A stretch of DNA of 64,000 nt from Sneathiella aquimaris (lineage in GTDB: Bacteria > Pseudomonadota > Alphaproteobacteria > Sneathiellales > Sneathiellaceae): the NCBI RefSeq assembly GCF_026409565.1, contig NZ_CP112881.1:310001-374000 (forward strand), written 5' to 3'. Each line of letters starts with the position of its first letter. Positions within the stretch are counted from its first letter, which is position 1. Positions 16,482-23,904 of this stretch are shown piece after piece. The notes under the pieces were generated by a model, which made no database searches, was not told the DNA's origin, and saw nothing but the letters and a program-made list of their open reading frames with translations. The position numbers were made by a program, and so were the translations under genes.

Positions 16482-17452
16482 CAAAAGTTCTCGATGTGAA
16501 AGATCTGAAGACCTATTTTCATACACGTGATGGCGTTGTGAAGGCAGTCGATGGCGTTAGCTTCTCACTTGAAAAAGGCGAAATTCTTGGGCTCGTGGGC
16601 GAGTCAGGATCTGGAAAAACAGTGACAGGCTTTTCCTTGCTGGGCCTTGTCGATGCGCCAGGAGAAATCGTCGGCGGGCGCATTGAATTGAACGGTGAGA
16701 ATATCGTTGGCCTGCCTGAGAAAAAACTGCGGGCAAAGCGGGGCAAGGATATCGCGATGATTTTTCAGGATCCGATTGCGACCCTGAATCCTCTCCTGAC
16801 GATCCGAACACAAATGGCCCTTGCGCTAGAAGCCCATGCCCGCTTCTCGAACAAGGAAATAGAGGCTCGATGCATAGAGGTCCTGAATAAGGTCGGTATC
16901 CCTGATCCTACGGTACGGTTGGACAACTATCCTCATGAATTTTCAGGAGGCATGCGTCAGCGCGTAGCCATCGCCATTACCCTGCTGCACTCTCCGGGCG
17001 TTATCGTTGCAGATGAGCCTACAACAGCGCTGGATGTCTCCATTCAGGCGCAGATCCTTTCAGAAATGCGGACGCTGGCAAAAGAAACCGGTACGGCGAT
17101 GATCTGGATCAGCCACGATCTGGCCACCGTATCCAGTTTGGCAACGCGATTGCTGGTTATGTATGCCGGCAGAGTGGTAGAGGAGGGACCAACAGCGCAA
17201 GTGCTGAAAAATCCGCATCATCCTTATACACAGGGTTTGATTGAGTCTTTACCTGCCATGGCGACGCCAGGCGAGCCTTTGGTACAGATTTCCGGAACGA
17301 CCCCCTCCTTATTGTCCCTGCCGCCCGGATGCCCGTTCGCGCCCAGATGTAGTTTCTCGACAAAAAAATGCGCAACTGAACCTCTCGTTGATCGAACTGG
17401 GGATCGGGCGTGGCGTTGTCATCATCCTTTACAGATGAAAGAGGCTGTATGA
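16478..17452 (+). CDS. ABC transporter ATP-binding protein, DppD/OppD type
   Basis: 324 residues. Walker A GESGSGKT, Q-loop MIFQDPIATLNP, signature FSGGMRQRVAIA, Walker B VIVADEPTTALDV and H-loop ISHDL are complete. The C-terminal oligopeptide-transporter domain (PGCPFAPRCSFSTKKC with clustered Cys) could bind an iron-sulfur cluster as seen in some relatives. It energises uptake together with the next gene, which overlaps by four bases. Confidence 0.93.
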   Translation: MTKVLDVKDLKTYFHTRDGVVKAVDGVSFSLEKGEILGLVGESGSGKTVTGFSLLGLVDAPGEIVGGRIELNGENIVGLPEKKLRAKRGKDIAMIFQDPIATLNPLLTIRTQMALALEAHARFSNKEIEARCIEVLNKVGIPDPTVRLDNYPHEFSGGMRQRVAIAITLLHSPGVIVADEPTTALDVSIQAQILSEMRTLAKETGTAMIWISHDLATVSSLATRLLVMYAGRVVEEGPTAQVLKNPHHPYTQGLIESLPAMATPGEPLVQISGTTPSLLSLPPGCPFAPRCSFSTKKCATEPLVDRTGDRAWRCHHPLQMKEAV

Positions 17453-18456
17453 TGAGTTTATTGTTTCAAGTTGATCAAGTGACCCGTGAATTTCACCCAC
17501 ATATCAGTATGGGTGATAAAATTGCTGCAAAACTCGGTGCTCGGGTTGAAACCCGTTCCGTAAAAGCGGTTAACGATGTCTCGTTCGTGTTGGAGGAAGG
17601 GCAGACGCTTGGTCTGGTTGGCGAATCCGGATGCGGTAAATCAACGCTTGGTAAATTGGCAGCCGGAATTCTTGAAACTTCAAGCGGTACGGTACGGCTG
17701 GACCAACAGCCGGTTATGAAAGATGGCAAGAAAACAACGACCCGAATTCAAACTGTTTTCCAGGATCCTTTTGCATCGCTTGATCCTCGTATGAAAGTCG
17801 GGGAGGCTGTTGCTGAAGGGCCTGTTGCAAACAACCTTGTCAAGGCATCTGAAGCGGTCAACTATGTAAAGGATTGGTTTGCCAAGGTTGGGCTGGATCC
17901 TGATTTTTCTGATCGGTATCCTCACCAATTTTCTGGCGGCCAGCGACAACGAATTGCAATTGCCAGGGCTCTTGCTATGCAACCCGACCTGTTGATCTGT
18001 GATGAGCCAGTCGCCTCACTTGATGTTTCCATTCAGGCGCAAATTATCAATCTTTTTCTGGAGCTTCGTAAAGATCTTAACCTGACCTGCCTGTTCATTA
18101 GTCACGATCTTTCAGTTGTGCGTCATGTTAGTGATCGGGTCGCGGTTATGTATTTAGGGCGTATTGTAGAAGAGGGGGAGACACGGGCTGTTTTTGAGAA
18201 CCCAGCTCATCCCTATACAAAAGCACTTTTGGCTTCTGTGCCAAAACTTGTTCTGGATAAAGATGAACTGGTGCAATTCGAAGCGATTGAGGGGGAAATA
18301 CCATCGCCCTTATCACCACCTCCAGGGTGTTATTTCGCACCGCGCTGCCCTTATGCAGCAGAGAAGTGCAGGGTTGCCAGCCCTTCTTTGGAAGCGATTG
18401 CGCCGGGCCGAAACGCTGCCTGTTTTTTTGCGGATCAAGTATTTAGGCGGGGTTGA
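17449..18456 (+). CDS. ABC transporter ATP-binding protein, DppF/OppF type
   Basis: About 335 residues from the ATG at 17449, where ATGATG overlaps the upstream TGA. A longer in-frame start at 17410 lies inside the DppD-type gene and is unlikely. Walker A GESGCGKST, Q-loop TVFQDPFASLDPR, signature FSGGQRQRIAIA, Walker B LLICDEPVASLDV and H-loop ISHDLSVV are intact. The C-terminal PPPGCYFAPRCPYAAEKC is typical. Last gene of the importer; no obvious terminator follows. Confidence 0.93.
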   Translation: MMSLLFQVDQVTREFHPHISMGDKIAAKLGARVETRSVKAVNDVSFVLEEGQTLGLVGESGCGKSTLGKLAAGILETSSGTVRLDQQPVMKDGKKTTTRIQTVFQDPFASLDPRMKVGEAVAEGPVANNLVKASEAVNYVKDWFAKVGLDPDFSDRYPHQFSGGQRQRIAIARALAMQPDLLICDEPVASLDVSIQAQIINLFLELRKDLNLTCLFISHDLSVVRHVSDRVAVMYLGRIVEEGETRAVFENPAHPYTKALLASVPKLVLDKDELVQFEAIEGEIPSPLSPPPGCYFAPRCPYAAEKCRVASPSLEAIAPGRNAACFFADQVFRRG

Positions 18457-19025
18457 GTTGAGGAAAATAAGAGGCCATGTGATGGAAAAAGTGCTGGTGG
18501 TTATTTACGAATAGAAAAACGCATGATTTCAGCGACACTTTTCTTTAGGTAATCAGGTATTCTCGTCACTAAATGATTGGTAACGAACAACAATACAAAC
18601 ATCAGGCGGCTTTTTCATCTGGCCTTCATTCCTCAGCATTTGTAATGCGGAGGGCGGAGGTTTGAGTAACGCCAGCGGCATCATAAAATCACAAAATTCA
18701 CAATAAACGATAATTCAGTGGCTGATCGGGATTGCAAGTGTATTTCGGGTTCTGCATTTTTCGACAAAAGGCCGGGTGAGTTGTCTTGAACGCTGAAAAA
18801 AACAATCCTTAACGACAAACCAGCGTTTCCCGCTTTTACAAATGATAAAGGTCGGGCTGGCGTGAAAGTCGCGATATTGCGACCGTTAATGCTCACCCGT
18901 TGTAACGCGCCCTATTCACCGGAGGATGGTATGTTTCGCACTCGCAGTCAGTTAAATTGTCGTGCGCTTCTTTAAACGAACAGCCAAAGCTCAGGACCAA
19001 TTCCGCTCAACCGTACCTGTTTTGA
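18457..19025. other. 569-base gene-free interval at the right edge of the catabolic island
   Basis: No coding sequence with a ribosome-binding site or recognisable family is visible on either strand. The interval contains tRNA-Thr scar C. Beyond the scar, a stretch with GGGATTGCAAG, TTCGGGTTCTG and similar words weakly resembles the bases after scar A (GGGATTGGAAG, TGTCGGTTCTG). This suggests that the repeated unit was once longer than the tRNA fragment. The remainder up to the TRAP permease stop shows nothing recognisable. Confidence 0.4.
18634..18683 (+). repeat. Decayed tRNA-Thr 3' fragment, attachment-site scar C
   Basis: CAGCATTTGTAATGCGGAGG (18634-18653), CGGAGGTTTGAGT and CCAGCGGCATCA follow scar A with few substitutions over about 50 bases, including GCATT(T/C)GTAATGCG from the anticodon arm. 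The T-loop and T-stem are mutated, so it cannot be a tRNA. It lies immediately right of the ABC importer operon, in the same orientation as scars A and B. Confidence 0.6.
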
Positions 19026-20348
19026 TCAGTTTCTAAGGGCGGCCGGTAGCCAGGTAATTATTTCGGGAAAGACCATCAGCACCACAAGGACAATTGTGGA
19101 CAAGCCAATAAAGGGGAGCGCGGCAGAATATATTTGTCGCATGGAGATATGAGGGGGGGCGACGCCTCGCATGACGTAAAGCAGTAAGCCGAAAGGGGGT
19201 GTCGTGAAGCTCATTTCCATGACGATGAGCATTAAGACGCCTAGCCAGAGCGTATTGATATCATTTGCCAACGCTAATGGCATAAAAAACGGAAGTGAGA
19301 CAAGCATCATACTCACTTGATCCATAAAGGCGCCCAAGACCAGTAAGATACAGATCATGCCAATGACCAATATTACGGGGGTCATCTCAAACTGACCAAA
19401 AACAGAGAGCAGGCCAGTGGTGCCGCCTGAAAAGGTCAAAATCTGGGAGAAGGACATGGAGGCAACAATAATGAAAAGGATCATTGCCGAGACCTTGGCG
19501 GTTTCCATCAAAGAGGTGATGAGAATTTTCAATGTGAGGTTGCGATATCCAAGGGCTGCCAATATAGAGGCCATGGACCCGAGTGCCGCAGATTCTGTCG
19601 GTGTCGCCCAGCCGCTAAAGATACTTCCCACGACCACCAGAAAAATGGCAAACAAAGGCACCACATAGACAAAGATTGGAACAATCCGCTCTTTCCAGCT
19701 GAGCTTTTCCTGCTCTTCATCCGCAGGGGCAAGATGAGGCTGGAAATAACAGCGGCCAACAATATAAGTGATGAACAGAATACTCATCATTATTCCCGGG
19801 ATGATGCCAGCGAGCAGTAACTGCGCAATTGAAATCCCTGACAAACTGCCGAGCAAGACTGCAAGGGCGGATGGCGGTATTAGCATTGCGATACTGCCCG
19901 TTGCCATAATGGGCCCCATGGCTATGGATGGTGCATAGCCGCGTTTTAGCATGTCGGGAAGTAAAGTCGATCCGAGGACGGCCGTATTGGCAATGGTGGA
20001 GCCTGACAGGGATGAGAAAACGGTTCCCCCTGCGACGGCAACAACAGATAATCGACCTGGAACGCGGGATATCAAACGATCGATGGCATCAACACTTTTG
20101 TATGCAATACCACTATGAAATAGAATTTCGCCCATCAACAGAAATAACGGAATTGGGGCAAGTGTAAAGGTTGTAATCGAGGTCATGGAATTGCGGACAA
20201 GCTGGACAAGCCCGACTTCCCCGCCCAGAAAAATCCATGCACCGACGATATTGACGCCAAGAAAGGCAAAAGCTACGGGGACGCTTAACAGCATAAGAAC
20301 GAGCATTAGTCCGAGTAACAAGAGTAGAGCGAGTGACCATTCCATCAA
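19026..20348 (-). CDS. dctM: TRAP transporter large permease, DctM type
   Basis: 440 residues, about 12 membrane helices, with LLMGEILFHSGIAYKSVDAIDRLI, SGSTIANTAVLGSTLLPDMLKRGY and the C-terminal FTTPPFGLLLYVMRGVAPP typical of DctM. It is the sodium-driven transport subunit of a tripartite importer. It overlaps dctQ by four bases and is the last gene of an operon starting with indolepyruvate oxidoreductase, so the cargo is likely an aromatic or branched organic acid. Confidence 0.93.
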   Translation of the reverse strand: MMEWSLALLLLLGLMLVLMLLSVPVAFAFLGVNIVGAWIFLGGEVGLVQLVRNSMTSITTFTLAPIPLFLLMGEILFHSGIAYKSVDAIDRLISRVPGRLSVVAVAGGTVFSSLSGSTIANTAVLGSTLLPDMLKRGYAPSIAMGPIMATGSIAMLIPPSALAVLLGSLSGISIAQLLLAGIIPGIMMSILFITYIVGRCYFQPHLAPADEEQEKLSWKERIVPIFVYVVPLFAIFLVVVGSIFSGWATPTESAALGSMASILAALGYRNLTLKILITSLMETAKVSAMILFIIVASMSFSQILTFSGGTTGLLSVFGQFEMTPVILVIGMICILLVLGAFMDQVSMMLVSLPFFMPLALANDINTLWLGVLMLIVMEMSFTTPPFGLLLYVMRGVAPPHISMRQIYSAALPFIGLSTIVLVVLMVFPEIITWLPAALRN

Positions 20349-20872
20349 ATCTTCTCCTCATGTTCGGAGACCGCTCTTAAAAGGCGCCGGATAAATTCTA
20401 CAGAAAGTAGAAATGCAGAAATCGGGATAATGGCGAGAAGAAGCCATTCTGCGATGATGAGTTCTTTGAAAATCATGGCGTTGTTTGACCAGGAGTCATA
20501 TGTCGAGACGATGCCATAGACTAAAAAAACAATTGAAACCAGAAAGCCAATAACATTGGTTGCGCGTTCCAGTAGCACACTTGCCTGCCCTGTCAGGGCA
20601 TTGGCCAGCAGATCAACCCGGATATGCGCATTTTTAGCCAGCGCCCACGGGGCGGCGATAAAGGTTGAGAAATAAAGGGCATATTCGCTGACCTCAATGG
20701 TCCACGGAATGCTGAACTGGAAAAATTTACGCAACATCACATTGATTGAAACGAGAACCACAATGGTGAAAATGGCCGCTGCCGAAGCGACACCGCATCC
20801 GACTAACAGGCCGTCATAGAACTTGCTCAATCTCACTCGTTTATTCCTCGCGCTTGAGTGCCAGGGCCCCAA
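20345..20872 (-). CDS. dctQ: TRAP transporter small permease, DctQ type
   Basis: About 175 residues with four membrane helices and the DctQ pattern RKFFQFSIPWTIEVSEYALYFSTFIAAPWALAKNAHIRVDLL. An internal start is possible because the first 20 residues are polar. It forms the membrane complex with DctM and lies 27 bases after the dctP stop. Confidence 0.9.
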   Translation of the reverse strand: MGPWHSSARNKRVRLSKFYDGLLVGCGVASAAAIFTIVVLVSINVMLRKFFQFSIPWTIEVSEYALYFSTFIAAPWALAKNAHIRVDLLANALTGQASVLLERATNVIGFLVSIVFLVYGIVSTYDSWSNNAMIFKELIIAEWLLLAIIPISAFLLSVEFIRRLLRAVSEHEEKI

Positions 20873-20899
20873 CTCATCGAAGGGTCCTGGCTTTACTTT

Positions 20900-21877
20900 T
20901 TATTTGGTTAGCAATTCTTTGAGCTTTGGCCCGTGTTCAGGGTTGGCTTTTAGAAAGGCATCCCAACCTGCATCATAGGCTTTTTGAACATAGTCGCCAT
21001 CGAAGCTGATCACTTCTATGCCGGCTTCGGCTTGACGCTTGATCTCTGTTGCATTGATTTCTTTGTCTTCTGTGCAAAGACCTTCCATCCACATGCTTGC
21101 CTGTTTAAGAATAGCCTTTTGTGGCTCACCAAGTTTTTCCCACTTGTTGTTATTGATCAGTACTTCAACAGACGCTCTGTAAAAGCCAGGATCGACGCGA
21201 TATTTGGTGACTTCGTGCCAGCCAAGATCCAATACACCTTGAGTAGGCCACCCATAACCGTCAACAGCGCCACGTTCGAGAGCTGTATAGACGTCCCCTG
21301 GTGGTGTGCGGATCATGGATCCTCCGAGAGAGGAGAAAAAGGCACTATAGATGGGTGTGGTGCGGATATTCATGCCTGAAAGATCTGGGGTCTCGATCTT
21401 TTTTGTAAGATACAGGTGAAACGGGACACAATCTTTCTGCCGTGCAAGATGATAGGCATTCATCTTCTTGACATGCAGGTCATTCATATAGGCCCAAGCA
21501 CCGTTTTTACGTTCTTCCTGAATAGTGAATTGGGTCAGTTTGATTGCGTCTGCTTCTGGGACGATGTTGGTGTAAAATGCGCCGGGCAGGTTTCCGATAT
21601 CAACAACACCTGTCTTGATTGCATTCCCAAGTTCAAACGGGTTGAGGACAGCCTTTCCCCCCCCTAAATAATTGATTTTAAGAACGCCCGGCCCGATTTC
21701 GTTTACTTTATCGACAAAACGCTGAAAGTTCTTGGTGAAGGTTGTTCCATTTGCAAAGGCACTGACAGCTTTCAATGTCACCTCCTCCGCGCTGGTGACA
21801 TTTATCAGACCCCCAAAAATAGCAAATCCTATCGCACTGATTTTTAACGATTTTTTTAGTTTTTCCCTGGACTTCAT
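20900..21877 (-). CDS. dctP: TRAP transporter substrate-binding protein, DctP family
   Basis: 325 residues from the ATG at 21877, which is preceded by a strong AAGGAGG. The longer start at 21904 would put that ribosome-binding site inside the gene. A signal peptide (KISAIGFAIFGGLINVTSAEE) precedes the DctP fold, which has GAWAYMNDLHVKKMNAYHL, DLSGMNIRTTPIYSAFFSSLGGS (with the conserved Arg that binds ligand carboxylates) and ERGAVDGYGWPTQG. It captures a carboxylate ligand. Operon context suggests an aryl or alpha-keto acid. Confidence 0.9.
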   Translation of the reverse strand: MKSREKLKKSLKISAIGFAIFGGLINVTSAEEVTLKAVSAFANGTTFTKNFQRFVDKVNEIGPGVLKINYLGGGKAVLNPFELGNAIKTGVVDIGNLPGAFYTNIVPEADAIKLTQFTIQEERKNGAWAYMNDLHVKKMNAYHLARQKDCVPFHLYLTKKIETPDLSGMNIRTTPIYSAFFSSLGGSMIRTPPGDVYTALERGAVDGYGWPTQGVLDLGWHEVTKYRVDPGFYRASVEVLINNNKWEKLGEPQKAILKQASMWMEGLCTEDKEINATEIKRQAEAGIEVISFDGDYVQKAYDAGWDAFLKANPEHGPKLKELLTK

Positions 21878-21916
21878 CGTCTTTCCTCCTTGTTTGTTTG
21901 ACACGCCTTCTTTAGT

Positions 21917-22423
21917 TCAGATTATGTCGTTCTCCCTGACATTCTCGAGAATCTTCTTTAACGTTTGGGTAAATGCGACAATCTCTTCGGGATCAATTTT
22001 TCTGAAAGCCCGAGCTGATTGGTACCGTGCAATCGGCCAGATCTTGTCGAACTTTTCTTGACCAAGGTCAGACAGTTCAATTCGCTGTACACGGGCATCG
22101 GTTTTATCTTCATACCGCCGAAGCAGAAGTTTAGCTTCCATCCGATCCACCGTCCGACTTAGCGTGGATTGCTCTGCCATTGTATAAACAGACAGCTCTG
22201 ACATTCGAAGGGCGTTCCGTACCTTCAGGACTGCAATTACCCGCCATTCAGCAACGCCAATTTCCTGCGCTTTCAAGGTCGCTTTGAGGTTGCTGTTCAT
22301 CCTTTTCATGATACGGTTCATGAGATACGGGGGAAATCGCTCAAGAACAAAGTCTTGTTCGACTGGCGCAATCTCGTCAACTAAATCGGAAAACTGGGAT
22401 GTGTGGGATGTGGATTTTTTCAT
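21917..22423 (-). CDS. MarR-family transcriptional regulator of the ior-TRAP operon
   Basis: 168 residues. Winged-helix core EWRVIAVLKVRNALRMSELSVYTMAEQSTLSRTVDRMEAKLLLRRYEDKTDARVQRIELSDLG. It overlaps iorB by four bases and lies 39 bases before dctP, so it is co-transcribed between the enzyme and transporter genes. An operator would be expected upstream of iorA; a TGCAATTGCA palindrome is found there. It is a different paralogue from the MarR gene at 12.3-12.8 kb. Confidence 0.87.
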   Translation of the reverse strand: MKKSTSHTSQFSDLVDEIAPVEQDFVLERFPPYLMNRIMKRMNSNLKATLKAQEIGVAEWRVIAVLKVRNALRMSELSVYTMAEQSTLSRTVDRMEAKLLLRRYEDKTDARVQRIELSDLGQEKFDKIWPIARYQSARAFRKIDPEEIVAFTQTLKKILENVRENDII

Positions 22424-23904
22424 GATGCACTGCCGAAGATTGCGGTGAAAGTGAAGTCCAGCGAGTCACCATCTGGATCATTCAGTGCGGCTTCACGAAG
22501 GAGCTTAAGATCCGTGGCGGCATTCTTGCGGGTCCGTAATACTGGTAGTTGACCGGATATACGTTCAAAGTTCGCCAAGCCTCTATGATAGGTATCCCCA
22601 TAGCCCTTTAGCAAATTTGCACATTCTGTATATTCCAGCGCCAAGTCATAGTTTTCGCGGGCCAATGAAATGACGGTTTCCAACCAATCCTCAATGTTTC
22701 TCTGTTCTTTCTTATAACGGTCGCTCAAGGGCCGCCAGACCCTCAGGCAGGCCAGCAATCTCATGGTATAAAATCCAGCAACGGTTGTGGTTCGGATTTT
22801 GAGACCACCTGTAAAGGACCGGTGAAAGGTTTTTGCTTCAAGCGGGGCGAGAAGTCCGGACAGAAACGGTGGTAAAACGTCACGAATTTCGGCAATTCCA
22901 GGCTTGAAGTAATCCAGTACTTCGATGACCTTCCCCTGACCCCCGGCTTTTCCCATAATTTCCAAAAATCGATCTTCTCGGGTTTTCAGATCTGCAACCC
23001 GGATCACGTCTTCATATGTCATCCGCAGCGCAAGGTATCTCGCAACCTCGTGTGACAGGATGAAATCACGGTCGTTTCCTGATGTGGCCGCATCGACGTC
23101 TAAAATGGCCTGCAGGCGTTCCCTATATAAGCGGGCATATTTTTGGGACTGGTAATCAGCCGTTCGCATTAACCCATGCCGAAGCGTGTCATGTAATTGT
23201 TCGGGAACGTTTGCCAGAATAGGCGGGAGAGTCTGATTGACGGGTTTTACGTCCGTCTTGTCATTTATTACTTCGGAGTTCGGAGTCTTTACCAGATCAA
23301 TTCCTGCAGACAATCCTTGCAGGTTACTCTCGACGGCCTTGCCGCCATCGCGGATTATCTGTTCAAATATTTCCCGCCCGATGGGCAGTTTTTCAGTGGC
23401 CGCAAGGGCACCCAACAAACAGGCATTGATCATGCTGCCCGTTTGGTCGGAAAGTTTCTTGAAGTCACAAAGGATTAGTTCGGCTGCAAATTCTGTTGCT
23501 ACCGTTTGGATATTTTCGGAATTATACCGGTTGTCAGTCATTGCCGATTTTTCAGAAACAGCAAACATTCTATGGGTTGAACCGATCAGAAGGGTTTTTT
23601 GGGGTGTCACATATCCCTTTTCGATAGCGCGTCCAACCTCGAGTAATTCAGAGGCAATGACGATATCCACATCACCAGGCGCGGGCGTTAAGGCCATAAC
23701 TGGTTCCGGTGTCATATCCGCAGGAAACAGCTCAACATAGTAGGTTGTTGCTCCTGTACGCTGCGCCACTCCGGGAATTGAAGTATATTGAGCAACATAC
23801 CCCACTCGCTCGGCGGCGGCGACAATCCAGTTGGCCAGGACACTGCCGCCTTCACCGCCCAGAGCCGCAATTAAAAGATTGATGGGGCGAAAATCGTTAT
23901 CCAT
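22420..23904 (-). CDS. iorB: Indolepyruvate ferredoxin oxidoreductase beta subunit, with DUF6537-like C-terminus
   Basis: 494 residues from MDNDFRPINLL (23904), which overlaps the end of iorA by eight bases. The N-terminal 200 residues form the gamma-type pyruvate-ferredoxin oxidoreductase domain: LIAALGGEGGSVLANWIVAAAE, TSIPGVAQRTGATTYYVELFP. The C-terminal 250 residues are a helical domain found in IorB proteins of aerobic proteobacteria. With IorA it oxidatively decarboxylates aryl pyruvates (indolepyruvate, phenylpyruvate) to aryl acetyl-CoA. It is longer than archaeal IorB, as expected for this class. Confidence 0.88.
   Translation of the reverse strand: MDNDFRPINLLIAALGGEGGSVLANWIVAAAERVGYVAQYTSIPGVAQRTGATTYYVELFPADMTPEPVMALTPAPGDVDIVIASELLEVGRAIEKGYVTPQKTLLIGSTHRMFAVSEKSAMTDNRYNSENIQTVATEFAAELILCDFKKLSDQTGSMINACLLGALAATEKLPIGREIFEQIIRDGGKAVESNLQGLSAGIDLVKTPNSEVINDKTDVKPVNQTLPPILANVPEQLHDTLRHGLMRTADYQSQKYARLYRERLQAILDVDAATSGNDRDFILSHEVARYLALRMTYEDVIRVADLKTREDRFLEIMGKAGGQGKVIEVLDYFKPGIAEIRDVLPPFLSGLLAPLEAKTFHRSFTGGLKIRTTTVAGFYTMRLLACLRVWRPLSDRYKKEQRNIEDWLETVISLARENYDLALEYTECANLLKGYGDTYHRGLANFERISGQLPVLRTRKNAATDLKLLREAALNDPDGDSLDFTFTAIFGSAS

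Noticed and set aside
23237-23740. Plus-strand open frame of 167 codons inside iorB
   Set aside because: It is a shadow of the iorB coding sequence with no independent support.
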